DNA from: CAXXIC01 sp049315325
Lineage (GTDB): Bacteria; Bacteroidota; Bacteroidia; Bacteroidales; UBA7332
Length of the DNA stretch: 64,000 bases
Direction of reading: 5' to 3'
Assembly: GCA_049315325.1 (NCBI GenBank)
Contig: JBMOKJ010000002.1
Span: 62,001 to 126,000 of the forward strand
A model generated the notes under the pieces. It searched no databases. It was not told the DNA's origin and saw only the letters and a program-made list of their open reading frames with translations. The position numbers and the translations under genes are program-made. Positions 1 to 7,889 of this stretch are shown here, one piece after another. Numbering within the stretch: the first letter of the stretch is position 1; each line of letters starts with the position of its first letter.

Positions 1-471
1 CGAAGCTACAAGACGCTCATTTTCCTGATTCTATTTGTATTGCTTGTTGGTACTGGATATTACGGTTCTCAATTTTGGGAAACATTTCAACCAAAACCAA
101 GTCAAAAAATTGCGGCCGATTCGATAAAGAGCACGCCAATGGACACAACTCACCTCAAAGCTGACAGTGTGGCAGTAGGAAATGCGAAACCAGCATCTGT
201 TTCTGAAAGGAAGGACAGCATCCTCACTACTGAGATGATGGAGGCTGGTTCGAGATTGACAAGAGTTGCGCTAAAATATTACGGGAACAAAGTGTTTTGG
301 GTATATCTCTACCAAGCAAATAAGTATGTGATCAGCAATCCCAATCATGTGACGGCGGGCACAGTACTCGAGATTCCAAACAAGGAAATATACAACATCG
401 ATGCAAATGACCCTCAGTCTATTGCAACAGCAAAAGCATTGGAATCAGAAATTAAAAAGCAATTTGACTAA
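1..471 (+). CDS. LysM-domain membrane protein (5' end missing)
   Basis: The frame is open from base 1, so the true start lies upstream of the window; the first in-window start-like codon (TTG at 40) lies inside a membrane helix and is not the start. Visible are a hydrophobic segment (about bases 16-66), a polar Lys/Ser/Thr-rich linker, and a C-terminal LysM-like fold (about bases 240-415) with the pattern LTRVALKYYGN, then NP and AGTVLEIP. LysM domains bind peptidoglycan, so the C-terminus is probably periplasmic. In Bacteroidota, similar TM-LysM tails occur fused to an N-terminal HU-like DNA-binding domain; whether that applies here cannot be seen. mscL begins 11 bases after the stop, suggesting co-transcription. 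Confidence 0.75.
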   Translation, partial: RSYKTLIFLILFVLLVGTGYYGSQFWETFQPKPSQKIAADSIKSTPMDTTHLKADSVAVGNAKPASVSERKDSILTTEMMEAGSRLTRVALKYYGNKVFWVYLYQANKYVISNPNHVTAGTVLEIPNKEIYNIDANDPQSIATAKALESEIKKQFD

Positions 472-482
472 ATTATACTACC

Positions 483-905
483 ATGAAAACAAAAGGATTA
501 ATTCAGGAATTTAAACAGTTCGCTATGCGTGGCAATGTCAGCGATATGGCGATAGGTATCATAATCGGAGCCGCGTTTGGCAAGATTGTGAGTTCGTTGG
601 TTGCTGATATTATTATGCCACCCATTGGATTGCTGGTTGGTGGTGTGAATTTTACAAATCTCAAGATTGTGATGCAACAAGCCAACGAACTTGAAGGTTT
701 GAAGGAAGTGTCACTCAATTATGGAAACTTCTTGCAGGTGATTTTCGACTTTATAATCGTTGCATTCTGTATCTTTATGCTAATAAAATTTATGAATAGG
801 CTTTCAGACAAGAAAGATGCTGAAACACCTCCACCTCCAGCAGAGCCATCGAAAGAGGAAAAACTGCTGACCGAAATCAGAGATTTACTGAAAGGGAAAA
901 AATAG
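483..905 (+). CDS. mscL: Large-conductance mechanosensitive channel MscL
   Basis: This 140-aa inner-membrane protein forms a homopentameric pore that opens under extreme membrane tension and releases solutes during osmotic downshock. The N-terminal amphipathic stretch (FKQFAMRGNVSDMAIGIIIG) and TM1 with GAAFGKIVSSLVADIIMPPIG are characteristic of MscL, followed by a periplasmic loop, TM2 (about residues 80-105) and a charged cytoplasmic helix ending in EIRDLLKGKK. The length matches the family. It starts 11 bases after the LysM gene and is followed by a strong terminator. An MscS channel is encoded just downstream under its own promoter, so both osmotic safety valves are adjacent. Confidence 0.97.
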   Translation: MKTKGLIQEFKQFAMRGNVSDMAIGIIIGAAFGKIVSSLVADIIMPPIGLLVGGVNFTNLKIVMQQANELEGLKEVSLNYGNFLQVIFDFIIVAFCIFMLIKFMNRLSDKKDAETPPPPAEPSKEEKLLTEIRDLLKGKK

Positions 906-912
906 GACCCAC

Positions 913-955
913 AAGTGGCGCACAAACTTAGAACTTTGTGCGCCACTTTTTGTTT
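913..955 (+). terminator. Rho-independent terminator after mscL
   Basis: A perfect 14-bp inverted repeat (913-926 with 935-948, 8-base loop) is followed by a T-rich tail. It lies 8 bases after the mscL stop and separates the LysM-mscL unit from mscS. Confidence 0.85.
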
Positions 956-961
956 AACGAA

Positions 962-990
962 TTGACGGCGTGCTTTTTTTTGTAATTTTG
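962..990 (+). promoter_or_regulatory. Bacteroidota-type promoter for mscS
   Basis: TAATTTTG at 983-990 fits the Bacteroidota -7 consensus TAnnTTTG, with TTG at 962-964 as the -33 element (18-base spacing). It places transcription start near 997 and supports the ATG at 1034 as the mscS start. Confidence 0.5.
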
Positions 991-1033
991 TCGAATGTAA
1001 CCAAAATTGATTTATAACTCATTACCTAAACAA

Positions 1034-1957
1034 ATGATTTCAAATTTCGACAACTTAGCCAAAACCACTGTAGATAGTGTGGAACACAACCTCTCCAAAA
1101 CGATTGGATTGCCTTCGAAGATTCAAGATCTTTCGGCGGAAACGTTGCATCATTTTATTCAACAATTAGCTGGGCAAGCGCTCTCATTTGTAACCAAAGT
1201 ACTGATTGCGCTCATTATCTACTTTATTGGTCGGTGGGTGATTCGTCGTACGAAACGAATTAGTCAGAAAATCTTTGTACGCCGCGAAATGGATTTGTCG
1301 TTGCGCACATTCCTATTGAGTTTGATCAATATTTCGATGACCATCGTTTTGCTGATTATCATTATCAGCATTCTTGGTTTCGAAACCAGTTCGTTTGTTG
1401 CTCTTTTTGCCTCTGCGGGTGTAGCTGTTGGTATGGCTTTGAGCGGTACGCTGCAAAATTTCGCAGGAGGTGTGATGGTGTTGCTCTTTAAACCATACAA
1501 AGTGGGCGATGTGATTGAAGCTCAAGGTTATACTGGAACGGTAAAGGAGATTTTGATTTTCAACACTGTGCTAAATACATTCGACAACAAAGCCATTTTT
1601 ATTCCAAATGGAAGTTTGGCAACAGGCATTATCAACAACTTTTCGAAAGAGAATATCCGACGCATTGAGTGGACCTTCACTATACCTTACGGCAATAATT
1701 ACGAAAAGGCAAAAGCACTTGTTCTATCGTTAATAGCGCAAGATAATCGAATACTGAATCAACCTGCCGAACCTTTTGTGGCAATAAGTAAACTTGGCAC
1801 AGGCTCTGTAGAAATCGTTGTTCGTGTATGGGTACCAAGTTCTGAATATTGGAATGTTTTTTATGGACTAAACGAACAACTTTATCATCGATTAGAAGAA
1901 GAAGGTCTGATGCTATCCGTGCCGAAAATGGATATTTTACTTAAAAGAGAAGAGTAG
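1034..1957 (+). CDS. mscS: Small-conductance mechanosensitive channel, MscS family
   Basis: This is an inner-membrane, heptameric tension-gated channel that protects against hypo-osmotic shock. The 307-aa product from ATG 1034 has an N-terminal amphipathic region, TM helices at about residues 50-75 and 95-125, and the pore helix/beta-domain signature: Gly/Ala-rich ASAGVAVGMALSGTLQNFAGG, then FKPYKVGDVIEAQGYTGTV and FIPNG, which define MscS. A TTG nine codons upstream (1007) is open but falls too close to the inferred transcription start. The gene has its own promoter; the following lipoprotein starts 17 bases after its stop, so the two are probably co-transcribed. Confidence 0.95.
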   Translation: MISNFDNLAKTTVDSVEHNLSKTIGLPSKIQDLSAETLHHFIQQLAGQALSFVTKVLIALIIYFIGRWVIRRTKRISQKIFVRREMDLSLRTFLLSLINISMTIVLLIIIISILGFETSSFVALFASAGVAVGMALSGTLQNFAGGVMVLLFKPYKVGDVIEAQGYTGTVKEILIFNTVLNTFDNKAIFIPNGSLATGIINNFSKENIRRIEWTFTIPYGNNYEKAKALVLSLIAQDNRILNQPAEPFVAISKLGTGSVEIVVRVWVPSSEYWNVFYGLNEQLYHRLEEEGLMLSVPKMDILLKREE

Positions 1958-1974
1958 AAAAAATGCATTTGAAT

Positions 1975-2619
1975 ATGAAGCATAAACAAGTCTTATTTCT
2001 TTTATTTTTATTGACAACTCTAATGGCTTGTCGAGTCGATTCTAAAAAGTCGAATAGCATGCAAAACGTGTCGCCTGTTGATGATCAGCATTGGCCTTTA
2101 ACAGTGAATAATGGTAAGGGTTTTGAGACGCATTATACTGTCAAGCCAATGACTGATTTGATTGGAGATTACATTGACAATGTTACTCAAATCGATGATG
2201 AATTGGCTTTTTCGTTGTCAGACGATAAAAATTACAAGAATTACCTTTCGAAAGATAGTCTACGGATTGATTCAATTGGTGTATGGGGCCGATATTCGGT
2301 TTTTCAAATTTCGAATCTGTTTGTGATGCACAGATCAGTTATTTTGAAGGCGAATGATGGTAAATACAGATTTTTATACACAGAATCTGAACACGTAGGT
2401 TCGCCTAAAACGGGAACAATAATTTATGGCGATGGGGAAAATTCGAAACCTCTTTCATTCGCTGAACTTAGAGATGAGCTAAGACCTCAACTTATAATGT
2501 CGGGCAATCAACAGGTTTTGAAGCTTAAGTATTTTGTTGGCGGAAATAGCGAATATTACGAGTATATTTATTGGGCAATAGACAAAACGTCTAATTTGCC
2601 AAAAGAGATAAAACTTTAA
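1975..2619 (+). CDS. Putative lipoprotein of unknown function
   Basis: The 214-aa product starts MKHKQ and has a hydrophobic signal ending in a lipobox (LMAC), so the cysteine should be lipidated and the protein anchored in a membrane facing the periplasm. I chose ATG 1975 because it gives a normal signal peptide; an ATG at 1963 would add four residues. The rest is a mixed alpha/beta soluble domain with no motif I recognise. It follows mscS by 17 bases. No function can be assigned. Confidence 0.75.
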   Translation: MKHKQVLFLLFLLTTLMACRVDSKKSNSMQNVSPVDDQHWPLTVNNGKGFETHYTVKPMTDLIGDYIDNVTQIDDELAFSLSDDKNYKNYLSKDSLRIDSIGVWGRYSVFQISNLFVMHRSVILKANDGKYRFLYTESEHVGSPKTGTIIYGDGENSKPLSFAELRDELRPQLIMSGNQQVLKLKYFVGGNSEYYEYIYWAIDKTSNLPKEIKL

Positions 2620-2652
2620 ATTTTCTTCTTGAGATTTTATAAATATTGAGGA

Positions 2653-4077
2653 ATGAAGAAAACAAAAATACTGAGTACAAAGGAGAAATCGGTTCGAATC
2701 AACATAGAATCGATTTTCTACGGCGCCATTGCCGAGATTGGCGGTGGGCAGGAGACTGCCCGGCATCTGTTTCAGGCAGGTGGTGCGTCAAATACGGTTG
2801 CGAAATCCATTTCGGCATACGACAAATTGTTTAGCGACCATTTCTACAATCAAGGCACTCCATCGCGCTACGTTGCAGAAGATCGCGTGAAGAAGATGGT
2901 GGACTACGAATACAACGAATTGGTTGAGATTCTCGATAAGAAAAACAGCCGGAAATTTTTTGCCTTTGCCAATACGGTCGAAACGCTCAACTTTGCGAAA
3001 ACCAATCAAGGCAACGGTTGGTTGGGTATTGCTTTTGAGGGAACTGACAGATATAAGCCAAACAAGATTCTGATTCACGTAAAACTGCACGAAAACGATA
3101 CTTTGTTGCAGCAATATTCGCTTGGCACACTGGGTATTAATCTTATTCACGGTGGGCTGTTCGATGGCGATGACCCTCGCAAGATTTTGCTGTCTCTTCT
3201 CGATAATTTGGATATTGATCGGGTAGAGGTGGACTATATTTACGTAGAGGGACCTGATATGACTTGGGTTGACAACAGACTGCTGAATCTGATGCTGGTG
3301 AGCAACAACATGACCCCGGCAATTATGTTCGACGAAACAGGTAAAGTGCAGCAGCCCAGTGATATGCTCCACAAAAAGAATGTGGTTTTGCTCAGAGGTA
3401 ACTTTCGCCCAATCAACAATCTGGGAATGGATTTTATCAACGACAGCTTAGCTATTTTCAAACAAGACGAAGATTACACGCCCGACAATACGATTGCGTT
3501 TTGCGAAATTTCGCTCAATTCGTTGATGCAGAACGAGAAAGTCGATGAGAAAGACTTTCTTCACCGCGTCGATTTGCTCAATATGATGGGACAAAGCGTA
3601 ATGATTTCGCGCTTCACCCGCTTCTTTAAACTGGTGAACTATTTTGCACAGTTCAAGATGATTAAACTTCGACTCGTGATAGGTCTTCCTACGTTCGACA
3701 AGATTCTCGATAATTCGAACTACAGCGACCTTCGTGGCGGTTTGCTCGAGGCTATGGGCGCACTGTTTCAGGAGAATGTGAAAGCCTATCTCTATCCGTA
3801 TATGGATGTCAAAACAGGTGAGGTCAAATACCCTGACGATACGCATTTCTCGGAAGAAAACCGACTGCTTTGGCAATACCTTAATACAACGAAGAAAATT
3901 CTGATTCTGAAAAGTGTGTCGCAGAAAGCGTTGGAAATCAACTCTGTTCAGATTTCAAACCTGATTGAAGAGGGCGACGATACGTTTGCAAATTACGTTC
4001 CGAAAGAGGTGTTTGAACATGTGAAGCGACATAAACTCTTCGGATATGGGCGAGTTAAAAACGCTGAACGATTATAA
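2653..4077 (+). CDS. Conserved large protein of unknown function (474 aa)
   Basis: A 474-aa soluble protein without signal peptide or membrane segment. The N-terminal stretch, with GAIAEIGGGQETARHLFQAG followed by GASNTVAKSISAYDK, and the KTNQGNGWLGI segment look strongly conserved. I recall proteins with this opening in cyanobacteria, proteobacteria and Bacteroidota that carry inconsistent labels (TonB-dependent receptor, nicotinate-nucleotide adenylyltransferase). Nothing here supports either: there is no signal peptide or beta-barrel pattern, and no nucleotidyltransferase HxGH motif is evident. It starts 33 bases after the lipoprotein stop, so it may be the last gene of the mscS unit. Function unknown. 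Confidence 0.8.
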   Translation: MKKTKILSTKEKSVRINIESIFYGAIAEIGGGQETARHLFQAGGASNTVAKSISAYDKLFSDHFYNQGTPSRYVAEDRVKKMVDYEYNELVEILDKKNSRKFFAFANTVETLNFAKTNQGNGWLGIAFEGTDRYKPNKILIHVKLHENDTLLQQYSLGTLGINLIHGGLFDGDDPRKILLSLLDNLDIDRVEVDYIYVEGPDMTWVDNRLLNLMLVSNNMTPAIMFDETGKVQQPSDMLHKKNVVLLRGNFRPINNLGMDFINDSLAIFKQDEDYTPDNTIAFCEISLNSLMQNEKVDEKDFLHRVDLLNMMGQSVMISRFTRFFKLVNYFAQFKMIKLRLVIGLPTFDKILDNSNYSDLRGGLLEAMGALFQENVKAYLYPYMDVKTGEVKYPDDTHFSEENRLLWQYLNTTKKILILKSVSQKALEINSVQISNLIEEGDDTFANYVPKEVFEHVKRHKLFGYGRVKNAERL

Positions 4078-4207
4078 GGCTCGTAATTCATTTTAAAATA
4101 GAAATTATAGTAAGTAAGAATTTCGAATTAGTAGAATCTCAACCGCCTTGGATAAATAGCGTTAATAAAATGGAAGAAATGAAGCTTAAAAATTACCCTT
4201 GTTTGAG

Positions 4208-4345
4208 TTCCGACGTATTCCGTCGGAATGAGTTTGGGTGATTTTAGCGGAATGAAGTCCATTTTTAGCTTTTTGTCCACAGCGGCGGCATTTTTTGTTT
4301 ACTTTTTTTTGCTGTAGAAAAAAAGTAAAAGCCGTCCGGCTTGAG
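4208..4345. repeat. Palindromic intergenic repeats
   Basis: An 8-bp palindrome (4208-4228) is followed at 4271-4345 by a GC-rich lead-in, a long T-run, a short loop, an A-run ending in AGTAA and a short GC palindrome (GCC/GGC around 4331-4340). The second part has the same architecture as 49819-49900, which suggests a dispersed family. Confidence 0.5.
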
Positions 4346-4424
4346 GACATAGATAAAATCATATTTTACTGAAAATTAGCCGTTAAAACAGACTGTTTCA
4401 CTTCTATAATTTACCAATAAGGTG

Positions 4425-4432
4425 TATCTTTG
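4425..4432 (+). promoter_or_regulatory. -7 promoter box for the aminotransferase gene
   Basis: TATCTTTG followed by CAC is a perfect match to the Bacteroidota TAnnTTTG element. The -33 element is weak. Transcription would start near 4439, leaving a roughly 95-base leader. Confidence 0.55.
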
Positions 4433-4534
4433 CACCCGAAAACAAGGGAAATGCAACATTTTACATAAATTAGTTGACAATTTCCTGTTTTTCAGCCAAG
4501 AAATATACTAAACCAACAAACCCAACAATAACAA

Positions 4535-5827
4535 ATGGACAATCAAGCATTAGCACTCAACAACACCATCGTGAGTACCAACGCGAACGTGTTAAACATG
4601 CTCTCAGAGAGAGGAAAAAATATATTCTTCCCTAAATTGGGAATCTTGGCACAAGCTGCGCAAGCACGCGGTAAAGCCATCAACGCAACCATCGGCGAAG
4701 CAGTAGAAGACGACGGTTCGTCGATGCACCTTCCAGAGTTCGATGCATTGGTGAATATGCCAACAGCAAACATTTTCCCTTACGCACCCAGCTTTGGTAA
4801 ACCGGAGTTTCGCTCGTTGTGGAAAGACTCGATCTACCGCAAAAACCCATCTTTGAAAGATACAATCATCAGTAACCCCATTGCAACCAACGGTTTGACG
4901 CATGGTATCAGCATGGCGGCTTACCTGTTTGCCAACGAAGGCGACACGGTGTTGCTCTCGAACCACTACTGGGAAAACTACAACCTGATTTTCGAAAACA
5001 ACTACGGCGCAACAGTCGATACTTTCGAACTTTTCGCAAACGGAGGTTTCAACGTGGCCGATTTTGGTAAAAAACTGAACGAAATAGAAGGCGAGAAAAT
5101 CATAACATTGCTCAACTTCCCCAACAATCCGGCTGGTTACACGCCGCTGGTTTCTGAAATCGCTGCCATCGTAGCCGAAATCAAGAAAGTGGCAGACAAA
5201 GGCAAAAAAGTGATTGTGTTGATCGACGATGCTTACTTCGGATTGGTGTACGAAGAGAACGTTTACACTGAGTCAATCTTTGTGGAACTCGCAAATCTGT
5301 CGGAAAACGTATTGGCAGTGAAACTCGACGGCCCAACCAAAGAAGATTACGTGTGGGGATTCCGTGTCGGATTCATCACCTACGCCATCAAAGGCGGAAC
5401 AGCCGAACTATATGAGGCACTCGAAAACAAAACCGCAGGTGCTGTGCGTGGTAACATCTCAAACATCAGCCAATTGTCGCAATCGTTGTTGTTCAAAGTT
5501 TACTCTGCTCCAACATACGAACAATCGAAAAAAGAGAAATTCGACATCTTGAAAGGACGCTACGACATCCTACGCGATGCTCTTTCGAACCCCAAATATG
5601 CTGAATACTTCTCGCCACTGCCGTTCAACTCGGGCTACTTTATGTGCGTGGAGCCTAAAAAAGGACTCGTGGCAGAAGAAGTGCGCAAACACTTGCTCGA
5701 AAAATACAGCACTGGTGTAATTGTTCTTGGTAGCGTGATTCGCTTGGCATTCTCAGCCGTTCCACAAGCCAAATTGCCAGAATTGGTGGAAAACATCTAT
5801 AACGCATGTGTTGATCTCGACAAATAG
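4535..5827 (+). CDS. Class I/II PLP-dependent aminotransferase
   Basis: A 430-aa cytosolic fold-type I aminotransferase. Visible are NFPNNPAGY (residues 194-202, the substrate/PLP Asn region), an IDDAYFG motif (230-236, Asp pairing with the PLP pyridine nitrogen and Tyr), the probable Schiff-base lysine K269 in DGPTKE, and the carboxylate-binding Arg in WGFRVGF (277). Length fits the family. The amino donor cannot be fixed from sequence; aromatic or broad-specificity use is possible. The gene stands alone between its own promoter and terminator. The coding sequence uses many C-ending codons, as do frr and pyrH, consistent with good expression. Confidence 0.9.
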   Translation: MDNQALALNNTIVSTNANVLNMLSERGKNIFFPKLGILAQAAQARGKAINATIGEAVEDDGSSMHLPEFDALVNMPTANIFPYAPSFGKPEFRSLWKDSIYRKNPSLKDTIISNPIATNGLTHGISMAAYLFANEGDTVLLSNHYWENYNLIFENNYGATVDTFELFANGGFNVADFGKKLNEIEGEKIITLLNFPNNPAGYTPLVSEIAAIVAEIKKVADKGKKVIVLIDDAYFGLVYEENVYTESIFVELANLSENVLAVKLDGPTKEDYVWGFRVGFITYAIKGGTAELYEALENKTAGAVRGNISNISQLSQSLLFKVYSAPTYEQSKKEKFDILKGRYDILRDALSNPKYAEYFSPLPFNSGYFMCVEPKKGLVAEEVRKHLLEKYSTGVIVLGSVIRLAFSAVPQAKLPELVENIYNACVDLDK

Positions 5828-5854
5828 GTCAAATACAACGAAATATTTGTGGTT

Positions 5855-5880
5855 AAGGCGGATTTTATCCGCCTTTTCTG
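5855..5880 (+). terminator. Terminator after the aminotransferase gene
   Basis: An 8-bp GC-rich stem (5855-5862 with 5868-5875, 5-base loop) is followed by a T-rich run, 27 bases past the stop codon. Confidence 0.75.
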
Positions 5881-5890
5881 TTTCGTAAAG

Positions 5891-5921
5891 TTTGCAAATT
5901 AGTCAAGAATAAATACTTTTG
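5891..5921 (+). promoter_or_regulatory. Canonical Bacteroidota promoter (-33/-7)
   Basis: TTTG at 5891-5894, a 19-base spacer, then TACTTTTG at 5914-5921: an exact fit to the Bacteroidota housekeeping consensus. It drives the membrane protein gene at 6006. Confidence 0.65.
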
Positions 5922-6005
5922 TTGTATGAAGAACATTTGCATAAAACGAAGTGATAATAATAATGTTTAGAACTCACCTAAGTAGAACCAAAAGATATTG
6001 ATAAA

Positions 6006-7025
6006 ATGAATGATAAACTTATAGTTTCTTCGGAAATAAAGAATTACAAGTTTTATTGGATTGCTTTTTTTTGTTTTTCTGGTCTCTTCGGCTGTTACTT
6101 GCTTTATAAGCTTGCTTTTAGTGGCGTTTATATGGATTTAATAGCATTCACTTTTGCAACAATTATTCTATCATTTGTTATTTATGGAATTGCGAGAGTT
6201 CTAAGATTGTACAAGATTGAAATTTATGAAGATCATATTATTATCAATCCAATTTTTGGTTCGACAAAGACGATTCTCAATAATCATGAAATTTCTTCCT
6301 GGATTGAAATAAGAAAGGAGAGCAAAAATGATGTATGGTATGTGTTGACAATTTTTACTCCTGACTATCAATTTAAGGTATCCTCAGCCACATATAAAAA
6401 TTACCCAAAGTTAAAAAATGCATTAACTCTAAACAAATTTAACGATGTAGAAAAGGAGCGTAAAGTCCAATCATCCATTTCAAGAAGAGCAAGTTATTTC
6501 TTTTTATCAATTTCATTTATATTTCTCTTCCCAGCATACTTTAGTTTTATGGGAAAGGATATTGATCTAACAAAAAAAGATTTAACGACGATACAAGAAG
6601 TTGTTATTTCTGGAATTAAGGTTAATACTGGCTCAAAAGGTGCTCGTTCAATTACTCTAAGACTACTTTACTATCCAGAATTCAGATTCAATATCTCGGG
6701 AGATGCATTCCATGCAACTTATGCTGATTTTTTCGTAAACACGGTTTATCCTGGGGACACACTATTAGTCGACATAAAATCTGAAGACTACAAAAAGAAA
6801 ATAGCTTACGAAGAAGAAATGAGTTTCTTTGACAAAACTGTAGGTTATAGCAATATAAATGTTTATGGTCTTAGGTGCCATAATAATAGCTATTTAACTA
6901 TAGATGACTACAACAAGCACAAAAATAGATTTGTGTATTTGCTGTTTGTGTTTTTAGTCTTATTTTTTCTTTTCTTTGGAATTTTTCTATACAAAAAAGC
7001 AAACAAACAATTGCTAGGGATGTAA
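6006..7025 (+). CDS. Membrane protein with PH-like internal domain, function unknown
   Basis: A 339-aa integral membrane protein. Hydrophobic helices lie at about residues 12-34, 38-60, 160-178 and 308-330. Between helices 2 and 3 is a beta-rich stretch (about residues 68-140; YEDHIIINPIFG, then SSWIEIRK) that looks like the PH-like domain found in many small bacterial membrane proteins. A second soluble region (about 185-300) holds a beta-rich segment of unknown type. The gene is visibly more AT-rich than the aminotransferase before it and the cupin after it, compatible with acquisition by transfer. It has a near-perfect promoter 85 bases upstream. No function can be assigned. Confidence 0.7.
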   Translation: MNDKLIVSSEIKNYKFYWIAFFCFSGLFGCYLLYKLAFSGVYMDLIAFTFATIILSFVIYGIARVLRLYKIEIYEDHIIINPIFGSTKTILNNHEISSWIEIRKESKNDVWYVLTIFTPDYQFKVSSATYKNYPKLKNALTLNKFNDVEKERKVQSSISRRASYFFLSISFIFLFPAYFSFMGKDIDLTKKDLTTIQEVVISGIKVNTGSKGARSITLRLLYYPEFRFNISGDAFHATYADFFVNTVYPGDTLLVDIKSEDYKKKIAYEEEMSFFDKTVGYSNINVYGLRCHNNSYLTIDDYNKHKNRFVYLLFVFLVLFFLFFGIFLYKKANKQLLGM

Positions 7026-7077
7026 AGGGGTTAAGGAGCAAAATAATTAATTTAAAATCATACAAAAAAACCAAACC

Positions 7078-7581
7078 ATGCACAAAGCCACTCCACAAGA
7101 CGTAGTTGTGAAAACCAACGCAGAATTCGCTCGAATGAAAGCGGAAGCCTCGGTTAATGTTCGTAAACGAACGCTGCAAATGCTGCACTCGAGCCACGCA
7201 GCCGAGTTGCACACGATGATAAACGTCTTCACCAAAGGGAGCTACACCGCTCCACACCTTCACTGGATCGAGAAAGAGGACGGAGACGTTGTTCGCAAAG
7301 GAGAATCGTTTATGGCGCTCGAAGGGCAAGGCAAGATTATTCTGTTCAGCGAAGCGGGCGAGATTGAGCGCGTCATCACGATGGATGCTGCCGAGCAAAC
7401 CATGGTGTGGATTCCTGCCGGAGCATGGCATACGGTGGTCTGCATGTCGTCGCACTTTATCGTGTTCGAAAACAAAACTGGTCCGTGGAAAGAGGGCGAA
7501 GACAAACTCTTTCATCCGCTTTATCCCAACGAAGGAGATGCCGCTGGAGCCGAAAAGGTGAAAGAGTGGGAAAAGCTCTAA
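7078..7581 (+). CDS. WbuC-like cupin-fold metalloprotein
   Basis: A 167-aa single-domain cupin. An N-terminal helical part ends in RKRTLQMLHSSHAAELHTMI, followed by the first cupin motif (TAPHLHWIEKEDGDVVRKGE) and a second motif with IPAGAWHTVV, giving His/His/Glu metal ligands. The domain order and length resemble the WbuC family, first noted in O-antigen gene clusters, whose reaction I do not know. Here it is not in a polysaccharide cluster. It follows the AT-rich membrane protein by 52 bases and ends before a repeat-rich intergenic region. Confidence 0.75.
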   Translation: MHKATPQDVVVKTNAEFARMKAEASVNVRKRTLQMLHSSHAAELHTMINVFTKGSYTAPHLHWIEKEDGDVVRKGESFMALEGQGKIILFSEAGEIERVITMDAAEQTMVWIPAGAWHTVVCMSSHFIVFENKTGPWKEGEDKLFHPLYPNEGDAAGAEKVKEWEKL

Positions 7582-7682
7582 TCAATCGTTTCTGTTATTC
7601 TAGAGCAAAAACATTAATCTTATTTAAACGTCGCACTTCGGTTTCGTTCGTTTATCGATGATTGTACCTGTCGGATAGACTT

Positions 7683-7806
7683 TTGAATCCGAATGGATTC
7701 ATATATTTATAGAAGATGTTTTATTGCAAGAAAAATACGACTCCGAAGGAGTCGAACATGCTCTGAAACCACAATTAGCTATAAATATTCGATTTCCTTG
7801 GAATCT
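7683..7806. repeat. Array of three short hairpins
   Basis: Three related palindromes: GAATCC/GGATTC (7685-7700), CGACTCC/GGAGTCG (7738-7754) and GATTTCC/GGAATC (7791-7805). They sit about 53 bases apart with AT-rich spacers containing a repeated ATATTTATAG-like or TATAAATATT-like segment, suggesting one degenerating repeat array. Confidence 0.55.
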
Positions 7807-7828
7807 TGCTGATTTATGTTGTGATTAC

Positions 7829-7877
7829 GTTTTTTTACGCCAAAAAATGCAAGACACGCGGTAGCGAAAAGGTTGAA
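7829..7877 (-). repeat. Dispersed intergenic repeat, copy 2
   Basis: Read on the minus strand it contains TTTTCGCTACCGCG, then GTCTTGC, a T-run, GG-G and an A-run, nearly identical to 49819-49868 on the plus strand. It sits immediately downstream of the Old Yellow Enzyme gene. Confidence 0.7.
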
Positions 7878-7889
7878 ATTATATCTAAT

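Larger units (their letters stand above)
4078..4534 (+). other. Intergenic region with repeats and aminotransferase promoter
   Basis: No gene seen in these 457 bases. They hold a short palindrome (8-bp arms, 4208-4215 and 4221-4228), a T-run/A-run hairpin repeat (4271-4345) resembling the one at 49819-49900, a promoter box at 4425-4432, and a leader of about 95 bases before the aminotransferase. Confidence 0.6.
7582..7889. other. Convergent intergenic region made of repeats
   Basis: No gene seen. The 308 bases between the convergent cupin and Old Yellow Enzyme genes hold three small hairpins at about 53-base intervals and one copy of a dispersed repeat. Confidence 0.6.

Noticed and set aside
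2788..3372. 194-aa minus-strand ORF opposite the 474-aa protein
   Set aside because: It is antisense to a gene with strongly patterned conserved motifs and has no features of its own.
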